This document shows, piece by piece, positions 1 through 6,826 of a stretch of DNA of 18,514 nt (position 1 is its first letter; every line of letters begins with the position of its first letter). Made by a program: the position numbers and the translations under genes. A model generated the notes under the pieces. That model worked only from the letters and a program-made list of their open reading frames with translations. It had not been told where the DNA came from and searched no databases. The DNA comes from Fen-671 sp035502515 (GTDB lineage: Bacteria > Actinomycetota > Acidimicrobiia > Acidimicrobiales > Palsa-688): contig DATJUH010000156.1 of NCBI GenBank assembly GCA_035502515.1, positions 1 through 18,514 of the forward strand, read 5' to 3'.

Positions 1-1
1 C

Positions 2-940
2 AAGCCCTTCCGGCAGAAGGGCACGGGCCGGGCTCGCCAGGGCAGCACCCGGGCACCTCACTACGCCGGCGGCGGAGTCGCCCTCGGGCCAAAACCCCGA
101 AGCTACCGGCAGCGCACCCCGCGCAAGATGGTCCAGCTGGCTCTGCGCGGCGCCCTCTCCGACCGAGCTGGGTCGGGCCAAGTGGCCGTGGTGGACGCCT
201 GGGACTGGGAAGTGCCGAGCACCAAAGATGCGTTGGCGGCCCTGACGACGCTGGAGCTGACGGGAAGAGTGCTAATCGTCCTTTCCCGTGAGGACGAACG
301 GGCCTACAAGTCTTTCCGCAACCTGGCTGGGGTCGACTTGGTCCTGGTGCCCGAGCTGAACGCGTACGACGTCCTGTGCTCCGACTGGGTCGTGTTCACG
401 CGGACGACGCTGCCGGGCAACAGCACGTGGGGCGAGGCCCCCGCTGCCGCCTCCACCACTGCCGGCGCTTCCACTGCCGGCGCTTCCCCTGCCGGTGCTT
501 CCACTGCCGGCGCTTCCACAGCCGGCGCCCCTAGCACTGGCCGCGCCACCGCGAGACCCCCGAAGGCCGGAGAAGAGACCGGGACGAGCGAAGCGGAGCC
601 CGAGGACGGCGGTGCGACTGAGGTCGTTGAGCCAGCTGCGACTGAGGTCGTTGAGCCAGCTGCGGCCGTTGAGACAGTTGGGGCCGTCGCTCCGGCCGAG
701 GCCCGCGAAGCCGCCGCCGACACGACGGCCGCTGAGACAGGCACCACTGAGACAGGCACCACTGGGGCAGGCACCACTGAGGCAGGCACCACTAAGGCAG
801 GCACCACTGAGGCAGGTACCACTGAGGTGGGCACCACTGAGGCAGGCACTGCTGAGGCAGGCACTGCTGACGTAGTTGACGAAGCACCGGCGGTGCCCGA
901 GGCGGGCGGCGCAGGAACGGAGGACAAGGCTGATGAATGA
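2..940 (+). CDS. rplD: 50S ribosomal protein L4, 3' part, with long repetitive C-terminal tail
   Basis: L4 binds 23S rRNA early in large-subunit assembly and its loop lines the peptide exit tunnel. The frame is open from the window edge. It begins inside the tunnel loop (KPFRQKGTGRARQGSTRAP, then GGGVALGPKPRSY), followed by the normal C-terminal fold ending near DWVVFTRTTL at about base 415; the N-terminus is outside the window. The ATG at 128 is internal, not the start. Bases 419-937 encode about 173 extra residues that ordinary L4 lacks. They are rich in Ala, Thr, Gly and Glu and built from two 15-bp tandem arrays and a 24-bp duplication, with no domain I recognise. The stop overlaps the rplW start by 8 bases, so the tail is kept in frame right up to the next gene. 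Family identity is certain; the role of the tail is unknown. Confidence 0.97.
   Translation, partial: KPFRQKGTGRARQGSTRAPHYAGGGVALGPKPRSYRQRTPRKMVQLALRGALSDRAGSGQVAVVDAWDWEVPSTKDALAALTTLELTGRVLIVLSREDERAYKSFRNLAGVDLVLVPELNAYDVLCSDWVVFTRTTLPGNSTWGEAPAAASTTAGASTAGASPAGASTAGASTAGAPSTGRATARPPKAGEETGTSEAEPEDGGATEVVEPAATEVVEPAAAVETVGAVAPAEAREAAADTTAAETGTTETGTTGAGTTEAGTTKAGTTEAGTTEVGTTEAGTAEAGTADVVDEAPAVPEAGGAGTEDKADE
446..535 (+). repeat. 15-bp tandem array 1 in rplD tail (about 6 units)
   Basis: The unit is GCCGGCGCTTCCACT, read in frame as AGAST. Units start at 446 (diverged), 461, 476, 491, 506 and 521 (diverged). The four central copies differ by one to three bases. It is an in-frame minisatellite with no spacers, so it is not a CRISPR array. 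Confidence 0.93.
614..661 (+). repeat. 24-bp direct duplication in rplD tail
   Basis: Two identical 24-base units (614-637 and 638-661) each encode ATEVVEPA. The period is eight codons, unlike the 15-bp arrays on either side, but it also preserves the frame. Each unit contains ACTGAGG, the same start as the units of array 2. Confidence 0.95.
731..865 (+). repeat. 15-bp tandem array 2 in rplD tail (9 units)
   Basis: The unit is ACTGAGGCAGGCACC, read in frame as TEAGT. Nine units start at 731 and repeat every 15 bases through 865, with mostly single-base differences between copies. A tenth, strongly diverged unit may follow (866-880). High copy similarity implies recent growth or homogenisation. 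Confidence 0.95.
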
Positions 941-1226
941 CCCCAGGGACGTAATCGTCAGGCCGGTCGTATCAGAGAAGTCCTACGCCCTCAGCGAGAA
1001 GGGTGTCTACATCTTCGTCGTCCCGCCTGAGGCCAACAAGATCGAGATCCGCCGGTCGGTAGAGCGTGTCTTCAACGTCAAGGTCACCAATGTCAATACG
1101 TTGAACCGTCCCGGCAAGCGCAAGCGCAACCGGCGCCAGCAGACGTTCGGCAAGAGGCCCGACACCAAGCGAGCGATTGTGACGCTGGCGCCCGGCCAGT
1201 CGATCCCGTTGTTCGAGACAAGCTGA
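933..1226 (+). CDS. rplW: 50S ribosomal protein L23
   Basis: L23 sits at the exit of the peptide tunnel and is the docking site for trigger factor and SRP. The 97-residue product starts MNDPRDVIVRPVVSEKS, the typical L23 opening, and has the family basic loop (RPGKRKRNRR) and end region (KRAIVTLAPGQSI). I chose ATG 933 because it matches family length and has a GGAGG at 919-923, nine bases upstream. The in-frame start at 876 would add residues encoded by the rplD tail and is not L23-like. It overlaps rplD by 8 bases, so coupling is likely. Confidence 0.97.
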   Translation: MNDPRDVIVRPVVSEKSYALSEKGVYIFVVPPEANKIEIRRSVERVFNVKVTNVNTLNRPGKRKRNRRQQTFGKRPDTKRAIVTLAPGQSIPLFETS

Positions 1227-1236
1227 GGGTATTCGA

Positions 1237-2070
1237 ATGCTCCGTTCACGCAAGCCCACGAGCGCCGGCCGCCGGTTCCAGACCGTTTCCGCTTTCACCG
1301 AGCTCACGGCGCGGCGTCCCGAACGTTCTCTCACCGTGCCCAAGCCCGGGACCGGCGGGCGCAACGCTTACGGGCGCAAGACTGCCCGTCACCGCGGTAG
1401 CGGCCACAAGCGCCAGTACCGTCTGGTGGACTTCAAGCGGGCCAAGGACGGCGTCCCGGCGACGGTGGCGTCGATCGAGTACGACCCGAACCGCAACGCC
1501 CGCATCGCCCTGCTCAACTACCACGACGGCGAGAAGCGCTACATACTGGCGCCCAACCGCCTGGCCGTGGGTGACGTCCTGCGCAGTGGCCAGGGGGCAG
1601 AGATCCGGCCGGGAAATGCCATGCCGATGCGGTACATCCCCGTCGGCTCGGTCATCCACAACGTCGAGCTGAAGCCCGGTGGCGGTGGCAAGCTCGCCCG
1701 CAGCGCCGGGTCGAGCGTCCAGCTCGTGGCCAAAGAGGGGGATTTCGCCACCCTGCGCCTTCCCTCCACCGAGATGCGCCGGGTGCCGATCGATTGCCGG
1801 GCCACCATCGGTGAGGTCGGCAATGCGGAGGCCGAGCTCATAAAGATCGGCAAAGCGGGCCGGAACCGCTGGAAGGGTGTACGCCCGCAGACCCGGGGTG
1901 TGGCCATGAACCCGGTCGACCATCCGCTGGGTGGAGGGGAGGGCAAGTCTTCGGGTGGGCGGCACCCGGTCTCACCCTGGGGCCGTCCCGAGGGCCGTAC
2001 CCGCCACGCTCACCGGCCCTCTGACCGTTTGATCATCCGTCGCCGCCGGGCTCGCGGCGCCAGGAGGTAA
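1237..2070 (+). CDS. rplB: 50S ribosomal protein L2
   Basis: L2 is a primary 23S rRNA-binding protein needed for subunit joining and peptidyl transfer. The 277-residue product has normal length, the N-terminal KPTSAGRRFQTV, the central RNA-binding OB/SH3 folds, and the C-terminal signature NPVDHPLGGGEG followed by SSGGRHPVSPWG. Residue 229 is the conserved His. Residue 231, His in the E. coli, Thermus and Mycobacterium proteins as I recall them, is Leu here (CTG at 1927-1929). A GAGGG overlapping the rplW stop serves as ribosome binding site. Its last codons form the AGGAGG that serves rpsS. Confidence 0.98.
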   Translation: MLRSRKPTSAGRRFQTVSAFTELTARRPERSLTVPKPGTGGRNAYGRKTARHRGSGHKRQYRLVDFKRAKDGVPATVASIEYDPNRNARIALLNYHDGEKRYILAPNRLAVGDVLRSGQGAEIRPGNAMPMRYIPVGSVIHNVELKPGGGGKLARSAGSSVQLVAKEGDFATLRLPSTEMRRVPIDCRATIGEVGNAEAELIKIGKAGRNRWKGVRPQTRGVAMNPVDHPLGGGEGKSSGGRHPVSPWGRPEGRTRHAHRPSDRLIIRRRRARGARR

Positions 2071-2074
2071 TGCG

Positions 2075-2353
2075 ATGCCCCGAAGCCTGAAGAAAGGCCC
2101 GTTCGTCGACGGTCACCTGCTGCGCAAGGTTGACGACCTCAACGGCAGGAACGAAAAAAGGGTCATCAGGACCTGGTCACGCCGGTCGACGATCATCCCG
2201 GACATGGTCGGCCACACCATTGCCGTCCACGATGGCCGTAAGCATGTACCCGTGTACATAACGGAGTCGATGGTCGGCCACAAACTGGGAGAGTTCGCTC
2301 CGACCCGGACCTTCCGTTACCACGCCGGCCAGGAACGGCAAGGAAAACGCTGA
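2075..2353 (+). CDS. rpsS: 30S ribosomal protein S19
   Basis: S19 binds 16S rRNA in the head of the small subunit with S13 and contacts the A-site side. The 92-residue product is complete and typical: PRSLKKGPFVDGHLLRKV at the start, then RRSTIIPDMVGHTIAVHDGR and the end motif GHKLGEFAPTRTF. A perfect AGGAGG at 2062-2067 lies seven bases before the ATG, inside the rplB end. Its stop overlaps the rplV start (TGATG). Confidence 0.98.
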   Translation: MPRSLKKGPFVDGHLLRKVDDLNGRNEKRVIRTWSRRSTIIPDMVGHTIAVHDGRKHVPVYITESMVGHKLGEFAPTRTFRYHAGQERQGKR

Positions 2354-3258
2354 TGCCCGGGCCGAAGACCAATGAGCGGGAAGGCACCCGCGCCGTGCTG
2401 CACTACGCACGGGTCAGCCCGTACAAATTGCGCCAGGTCATCGACGTGATACGCGGTAAGCCGGTCGAGGAGGCGTCCGACCTGCTCCGGTTCGTCGAAA
2501 GAGACGCCGCCATCGTCGTCGGGAAGCTCCTCCAGTCCGCCGTGGCCAATGCCGCCAACAACGACCATCTCGACCCCGAAGAGCTGTACGTCTCGGCCTG
2601 CTTTGTGGACGAGGGGCCGACGGCCAAGCGCTGGCGCCCGCGTGCTCGCGGCCGGTCGGCGCGGATCCGGAAGCGGTCGAGCCACATAACGATCATCGTG
2701 AACCGGCTGCCCGAAGACCGCCTGTTCAGGCTGCAGGCTCGCCGGCGGGCCGAGAACCTGGCCATGCGGGCACGCCGTGTGGAAGCCACCCGGCGCGCCG
2801 GCGCCGGCGCCGTCGAGGGCCAGAACCGCAGGGAGCGCCGCCACCCCGAGACCATTCCGGCGGCGGAGGAAGCCCCCGGTACGGAAGAAGGACTGGAGAC
2901 GGAAGGAACGACCTCAGCCGAAGGCGCGCTCCTCGGCGAAGTGGCCGAAGAAGAGCCCGAACTCGAGCCGGGCGAGGACGAACCTGAACTGGAAGCGGGC
3001 GAAGGCGAGGCCGAGCTGGAAGCGGGAGAGCCGGAGGGCGAGCTCGAGGTTCGCACCGACGTAGAGCCCGAGGCCGAAGCGACTGACGCCAGACCGACTG
3101 ACGCCAGACCGACTGACGCCAGACTGACTGACGCCAGACCGACTGACGCCAGACCGACGGAGGCCAAATCGACGGACGATGACGCCGATGAGCAGGGCGC
3201 CCCGGACGAAGAAGACGAAGAAGAAGAGCCAGACGAAGAAGAAAAGAAGGGCACTTAG
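2353..3258 (+). CDS. rplV: 50S ribosomal protein L22 with about 183-residue acidic C-terminal tail
   Basis: L22 binds 23S rRNA and its long hairpin lines the exit tunnel (macrolide site). Residues 1-118 are a normal L22: ARVSPYKLRQVIDVIRGK, then the tunnel hairpin KRWRPRARGRSARIRKRSSH. Family members usually stop about here. Residues 119-301 continue in frame. First comes a basic stretch (to about 165), then a strongly acidic Glu/Asp-rich tail with a 27-bp repeat (ELEAGEGEA type), a 15-bp array (TDARP type) and a polyacidic end rich in DEE. In structures of normal L22 the C-terminus is at the ribosome surface, so the tail could project outward; that is inference. The frame stays open through all repeats up to a stop three bases before rpsC, so it is not a frameshift artefact. 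Confidence 0.97.
   Translation: MPGPKTNEREGTRAVLHYARVSPYKLRQVIDVIRGKPVEEASDLLRFVERDAAIVVGKLLQSAVANAANNDHLDPEELYVSACFVDEGPTAKRWRPRARGRSARIRKRSSHITIIVNRLPEDRLFRLQARRRAENLAMRARRVEATRRAGAGAVEGQNRRERRHPETIPAAEEAPGTEEGLETEGTTSAEGALLGEVAEEEPELEPGEDEPELEAGEGEAELEAGEPEGELEVRTDVEPEAEATDARPTDARPTDARLTDARPTDARPTEAKSTDDDADEQGAPDEEDEEEEPDEEEKKGT
2959..3039 (+). repeat. 27-bp in-frame repeat in rplV tail (3 units)
   Basis: Three nine-codon units, 2959-2985, 2986-3012 and 3013-3039, encode ELEPGEDEP, ELEAGEGEA and ELEAGEPEG; a fourth begins ELE. The units are more diverged at the DNA level than the 15-bp arrays, suggesting an older expansion. Confidence 0.85.
3082..3171 (+). repeat. 15-bp tandem array 3 in rplV tail (6 units)
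   Basis: The unit is ACTGACGCCAGACCG (TDARP). Copies start at 3082, 3097, 3112, 3127 and 3142, with only one base change among them, and a sixth diverged copy (TEAKS) is at 3157-3171. It is in frame with rplV. The unit shares the ACTGA start with array 2 and with the array after adk. Confidence 0.95.
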
Positions 3259-3261
3259 CCG

Positions 3262-4206
3262 ATGGGCCAGAAGGTAAACCCGTACGGGTTCCGCCTCGGG
3301 AACACCACAGATTGGAAGTCGAGGTGGTTCACCGACCGTGAGTACCAGGACTACCTGATCGAGGACATCCACATCCGGGAGTACCTCAACCGGGAGCTGG
3401 AACGGGCGGCCGTGAGCCGCGTCGAGATCGAACGCACGCGGGACCGTTTGCGGGTCGACGTCCATACCGCACGACCGGGCATCGTGATCGGGCGCCGCGG
3501 GGCCGAGGCCGACCGGCTGCGCACGAAGCTGGCCGAGATCACCAAAAACCCCAAAGTTACGTTGAACATCCAGGAGATCAAACAGCCGGAGCTCGACGCC
3601 GCCCTTATGGCCCAGGGCATTGCCGACCAGCTTGCCGGCCGCGTCAGCTTCAGGCGGGCGATGAAACGCACCGTCCAGACGGTCCAGAAAGCCGGAGCCA
3701 TGGGCGTGCGGGTGCAGTGCTCGGGCCGCCTGGGAGGCGCAGAAATGTCCCGGCGGGAGTCCTACCGGGAGGGCCGTGTTCCGCTGCACACTTTGCGGGC
3801 CGACATCGATTACGGCTTCCGTGAGGCAAAGACGACCTACGGCCGGATCGGGGTCAAGGTCTGGATCTACAAGGGCGACGTGTTGCCGTACAAGACGTCG
3901 AGCGAGGAAAAGATCAGCCGCGAGGCGGCCATGGCCGTCGGCGAGGCTTCCGGGCTCGGTGGCACTCGCCGGGTTGTGTCCGCCGGCGGTGGCCGGAGGC
4001 GGCCCGAAATGGGCGAGCCGGGGGCCGTCCCGGCCGTCGCAGCTGCGGAGGCGCCGACAGAGACGGCGGCGGAGCCCGCGGCGGCCTCCGAACGTGAGAT
4101 CGTCCAGGTCGACCCCGAACTGGAAAGGCTCCTGCAGGAAGAAGAAGAGATCGAACGCCGCACCCGGGGCGAGCACCACGAGACGCCTCATTTCCCGAGG
4201 GACTGA
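3262..4206 (+). CDS. rpsC: 30S ribosomal protein S3 with about 100-residue C-terminal extension
   Basis: S3 forms part of the mRNA entry channel and has helicase activity with S4 and S5. The start MGQKVNPYGFRLG, the KH loop GRRG at residues 77-80, and the C-terminal domain (SGRLGGAEMSRRE, then VKVWIYKGDVLPY) are all present in residues 1-211. Residues 212-314 form an extension: an Ala/Pro-rich linker and then an acidic, probably helical end (PELERLLQEEEEIERRTR). Actinobacterial S3 proteins often have such tails, so this one is less odd than those of L4 and L22. No 15-bp array was seen in it. It starts three bases after the rplV stop. Confidence 0.98.
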   Translation: MGQKVNPYGFRLGNTTDWKSRWFTDREYQDYLIEDIHIREYLNRELERAAVSRVEIERTRDRLRVDVHTARPGIVIGRRGAEADRLRTKLAEITKNPKVTLNIQEIKQPELDAALMAQGIADQLAGRVSFRRAMKRTVQTVQKAGAMGVRVQCSGRLGGAEMSRRESYREGRVPLHTLRADIDYGFREAKTTYGRIGVKVWIYKGDVLPYKTSSEEKISREAAMAVGEASGLGGTRRVVSAGGGRRRPEMGEPGAVPAVAAAEAPTETAAEPAAASEREIVQVDPELERLLQEEEEIERRTRGEHHETPHFPRD

Positions 4207-4212
4207 CCAGAA

Positions 4213-4641
4213 ATGTTGATGCCCCGGAAGGTAAAGCACCGCAAACAACAGCGCGGCCGTATGGACGGGCTGGCCAAAGGCGGGACCGAAGTCACCTTTG
4301 GCGATTACGGGATACAGGCGCTCGAGCCCGGCTGGATAAGTGCGCGTCAGATCGAGGCCGCCCGTATCGCAATGACCCGCCACGTGCGCCGCGGTGGCAA
4401 AGTCTGGATCCGCATTTTCCCCGACAAACCCGTTACCGCCAAGCCGGCTGAGACCCGGATGGGGTCCGGCAAAGGCAACCCTGAGTTTTGGGTCGCGGTA
4501 GTGAAGCCGGGGCGGGTCATGTTCGAGCTGGCCGGTGTCTCGGAGACGCTGGCTCGTTCGGCTATGGAACGGGCTATCCAGAAACTACCGATCAAGGCGA
4601 GGTTCGTTACCCGGGCGCACCAAGAGGAGATCGAGGTCTAG
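4213..4641 (+). CDS. rplP: 50S ribosomal protein L16
   Basis: L16 organises the A-site and the tRNA-binding region of 23S rRNA. The 142-residue product has the typical start MLMPRKVKHRKQQRGRM, plus AMTRHVRRGGKVWIRIFPDKP and RMGSGKGNPEFWVAVVKPG. ATG 4213 is preferred over 4219 because MLMP is the usual family start. The arginine in the RMGSGKG motif, which corresponds to the hydroxylated residue of E. coli L16, is present. Its stop abuts the rpmC start. Confidence 0.98.
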   Translation: MLMPRKVKHRKQQRGRMDGLAKGGTEVTFGDYGIQALEPGWISARQIEAARIAMTRHVRRGGKVWIRIFPDKPVTAKPAETRMGSGKGNPEFWVAVVKPGRVMFELAGVSETLARSAMERAIQKLPIKARFVTRAHQEEIEV

Positions 4642-4878
4642 ATGGCCAGCGCAAAAGAACTCAGGGACATGAACGACGAAGAACTGGCGCACCACCTGGC
4701 AGAGACGAGGGAGGAGCTTTTCTCCTTGCGTTTCCAGCTCGCTATGGGCAAGCAGGACAACTCGGCCCGGCTGGGCCATGTCCGGCGTGAGGTGGCCCGG
4801 GTGCTCACGGTCCAGACCGAGCGCCAGTTCGGCCGTAGCCAGCCGGCCGTCCCGGCGAGCCGAACGAAGGGCAGCTGA
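4642..4878 (+). CDS. rpmC: 50S ribosomal protein L29
   Basis: L29 is a small helical-hairpin protein next to L23 at the tunnel exit. The 78-residue product has the family pattern: KELRDMNDEELAHHLAETRE, then LFSLRFQLAMGKQDNSARLG and the second helix VRREVARVLTVQTER. A short polar end (residues 63-78) is longer than in the minimal family. It follows rplP with no gap, and its TGA is followed at once by the GTG of rpsQ. Confidence 0.96.
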   Translation: MASAKELRDMNDEELAHHLAETREELFSLRFQLAMGKQDNSARLGHVRREVARVLTVQTERQFGRSQPAVPASRTKGS

Positions 4879-5379
4879 GTGATGTCTGACAAAAACCCGG
4901 CCAGCGAGGCCGAGGTGGCGGCCGCGGAGAACGAGGAACCGGTTACCGGCCCGGCGGCTTCGCCTACACACGAGGTGCCCGCCGACAACGTCACTGGTGA
5001 GGAGGCGACTGGCCCCGGGACGACCGCGGCCGCGTCCCGCGGCGGGCAGCAGACGTCTGCGCCGGCCAAGCCTGCCGCTCAAATCAAGCCGCCCGCTCAG
5101 CCGGCCCCGGCGGCCGGCGACGCCGGCCGGACCTCCAGGCGCAAAGTACGGGAAGGCACTGTCGTCTCCAACGGGATGGAAAAAACCGCCGTCGTCGTGG
5201 TGATCGAACGGGTCCGCCATCCCCGGTATGCCAAGACGGTCCAGCGCACCAAGAGGCTTTACGCGCATGATGAAACCAACGACGTGCGCGTGGGCGACCG
5301 GGTCCGTCTTGTCGAAACCCGGCCGCTGTCGAAGCTGAAGCGGTGGCGGGTCGAGAGCGTCCTAGAGCGGGCCAGGTAA
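4879..5379 (+). CDS. rpsQ: 30S ribosomal protein S17 with about 86-residue N-terminal extension
   Basis: S17 is an OB-fold protein that binds 16S rRNA early in assembly. The S17 domain is residues 87-166: RRKVREGTVVSNGMEKTAVV, then RHPRYAKTVQRTKRLYAHDE and the end PLSKLKRWRVESVLE. In front lie about 86 residues rich in Ala, Pro, Glu and Thr, low in complexity and with no domain. The start is GTG 4879 or the adjacent ATG 4882, directly after the rpmC stop. No start nearer the S17 domain would leave the gap explained, and the extension has G-rich first codon positions, so I take it as translated. Most S17 proteins lack it. Confidence 0.95.
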   Translation: MMSDKNPASEAEVAAAENEEPVTGPAASPTHEVPADNVTGEEATGPGTTAAASRGGQQTSAPAKPAAQIKPPAQPAPAAGDAGRTSRRKVREGTVVSNGMEKTAVVVVIERVRHPRYAKTVQRTKRLYAHDETNDVRVGDRVRLVETRPLSKLKRWRVESVLERAR

Positions 5380-5391
5380 GGAGCCACCGCC

Positions 5392-5760
5392 ATGATCCAG
5401 CAGGAAAGCAGGCTTCGCATTGCGGACAATTCAGGGGCCCGCGAGGTCCTCTGTATAAAGGTGCTGGGCGGGTCGCGGCGCCGTTATGCGTCGATCGGCG
5501 ACATTTTCGTAGCCACGGTGAAGGACGCCATCCCGGGTGCCAATGTCAAAAAGGGCGACGTGGTGAAGTGCGTCGTGGTCAGGACCAGGAAAGAAAAGCG
5601 CCGCCCTGACGGGAGTTATATACGTTTCGACGAGAACGCCGCAGTGCTCATCAACGACCAGCTGCAGCCTCGCGGGACGCGCATTTTCGGGCCAGTAGGA
5701 CGGGAGCTGCGGGACAAGCGCTTCATGCGCATCATCTCGCTCGCTCCGGAGGTGTTGTAG
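5392..5760 (+). CDS. rplN: 50S ribosomal protein L14
   Basis: L14 binds 23S rRNA and forms an intersubunit bridge. At 122 residues it has exactly the normal length. MIQQESRLRIADNSGAREVL, then RRRYASIGD, VVRTRKE and RGTRIFGPVGRELR are all family signatures. GGAG at 5380-5383 lies eight bases before ATG 5392. No extension is present, in contrast to its neighbours. rplN is the usual first gene of the spc operon, but the 12-base gap leaves no room for a separate promoter outside rpsQ. Confidence 0.98.
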   Translation: MIQQESRLRIADNSGAREVLCIKVLGGSRRRYASIGDIFVATVKDAIPGANVKKGDVVKCVVVRTRKEKRRPDGSYIRFDENAAVLINDQLQPRGTRIFGPVGRELRDKRFMRIISLAPEVL

Positions 5761-5762
5761 GG

Positions 5763-6071
5763 ATGAAAATTCACAAGGGTGACCACGTGATCGTCCTTTC
5801 GGGAAAGGACAAGGGAAAGCGCGGCGAGGTTCTGCACGCGTTCCCGAAGACAGGGCGCGTGCAGATTGAGGGTGTCCACAGGGTGAAGCGCAGCCAGCGG
5901 ACCACGCAGATCCGCAAGCGGGCCGGGATCATCGACAAGGACTTGCCGGTGCCTGTCTCGATCGTGGCGCTGGTCTGCCCGAAGGAACATACCCCGTGCC
6001 GCGTGTCCTACAAGTTCTCCCCGGACGGTACCAAACAGAGGGTTTGCGCTAATTGTGGGGAGGTGGTCTGA
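5763..6071 (+). CDS. rplX: 50S ribosomal protein L24
   Basis: L24 is an assembly-initiating 23S rRNA-binding protein with a KOW motif (KIHKGDHVIVLSGKDKGKRG at the N-terminus, positions 2-21). The C-terminus has four cysteines. A CxxC (CANC) is near the end, but the first pair, usually CPKC in cysteine-bearing L24 proteins, reads CPKEHTPC, so the spacing is CX6C. Total length is 102 residues, normal for the family. It begins two bases after the rplN stop and overlaps rplE by one base. Confidence 0.97.
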   Translation: MKIHKGDHVIVLSGKDKGKRGEVLHAFPKTGRVQIEGVHRVKRSQRTTQIRKRAGIIDKDLPVPVSIVALVCPKEHTPCRVSYKFSPDGTKQRVCANCGEVV

Positions 6072-6826
6072 TGCCGTCAGGCAAAGGTTCTCCCGGTAAG
6101 GGCGGCAAGGCCGGAGGCAAATCCAGCAAGTCTTCGAAGGGTTCGGCCCGCGGGGCGACTACGGCGCGCCGGGCTGCTCCGGTGGCCCAGGCCGGCGGCC
6201 GCGGTGCGGGTGGGGGACGCTCCTCTGCTCCCGCCATCAAGGCGGCGCCCGGCCGCCCGCCGCGAGCCGGCGAGCCGCCGCGTCTGCACACCCAGTACAA
6301 GAACGAACTGCGCGGCAAGCTTCAGAGCCAGCTCGGCCTGCCCAACCCGATGCTCGTCCCCCGTATGGAGAAGATCGTCCTCAATATGGGCGTCGGGCGG
6401 GCCGTGGCGCAGCCTTCGCTCCTCGAGGGCGCGGTGCGCGACCTCACGGTGATCAGCGGCCAAAGGCCGGTCGTCACCAAGGCGAGAAAGTCGATTGCGG
6501 CTTTCAAGTTGCGCGAGGGCAATGCCATCGGCGCCAAGGTAACCCTGCGGGGCGACCGCATGTGGGAGTTCTTCGACCGGCTCATTTCCCTGGCCATTCC
6601 TCGTATCCGGGACTTCAGGGGCCTGTCGCCGAAGGGGTTCGACGGCCGGGGCAACTACACGTTCGGGGTCAACGAGCAACTGATATTCCCCGAGATCGAT
6701 TACGACAAGATCGATGCGCCCAGAGGAATGGACCTCACGATCGTGACCACGGCCAGGACGGATGCCGAGGGCATGGCCCTCCTTGATGCTTTCGGCTTTC
6801 CTTTCCGCAAAGAAGGGGCGGCGTGA
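6071..6826 (+). CDS. rplE: 50S ribosomal protein L5 with about 70-residue basic N-terminal extension
   Basis: L5 binds 5S rRNA and contacts S13 across the subunit interface. The normal L5 domain begins near residue 71 (RLHTQYKNELRGKL) and includes PRMEKIVLNMGVG, ISGQRPVVTKARKSIAAFKL and FDGRGNYTFGVNEQLIFPEI. Residues 1-70 are an added Gly/Lys/Ser/Ala-rich, strongly basic segment with no predicted fold. ATG 6071 overlaps the rplX stop (TGATG), the arrangement used elsewhere in this operon; the in-frame GTG at 6053 is less likely. Unlike the acidic L22 tail, this extension could bind RNA, but that is inference. Confidence 0.97.
   Translation: MPSGKGSPGKGGKAGGKSSKSSKGSARGATTARRAAPVAQAGGRGAGGGRSSAPAIKAAPGRPPRAGEPPRLHTQYKNELRGKLQSQLGLPNPMLVPRMEKIVLNMGVGRAVAQPSLLEGAVRDLTVISGQRPVVTKARKSIAAFKLREGNAIGAKVTLRGDRMWEFFDRLISLAIPRIRDFRGLSPKGFDGRGNYTFGVNEQLIFPEIDYDKIDAPRGMDLTIVTTARTDAEGMALLDAFGFPFRKEGAA

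Noticed and set aside
446..865. Repeat clusters as a possible CRISPR array
   Set aside because: Units are contiguous 15-mers with no unique spacers and are in frame with rplD.
304..927. Minus-strand Ser/Val/Pro-rich frame opposite the rplD tail
   Set aside because: It is the mirror of the in-frame 15-bp repeats; any period divisible by three keeps several frames open.
876..932. Upstream start for rplW
   Set aside because: The added residues come from the rplD tail and are not L23-like; ATG 933 has a good ribosome binding site.
2914..4383. 489-codon minus-strand open frame opposite rplV, rpsC and rplP
   Set aside because: It is antisense to three unmistakable ribosomal genes, and long antisense frames are expected in GC-rich coding DNA.
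6053..6070. GTG 6053 as the rplE start
   Set aside because: It would overlap rplX further with no gain; ATG 6071 forms the TGATG junction seen elsewhere.
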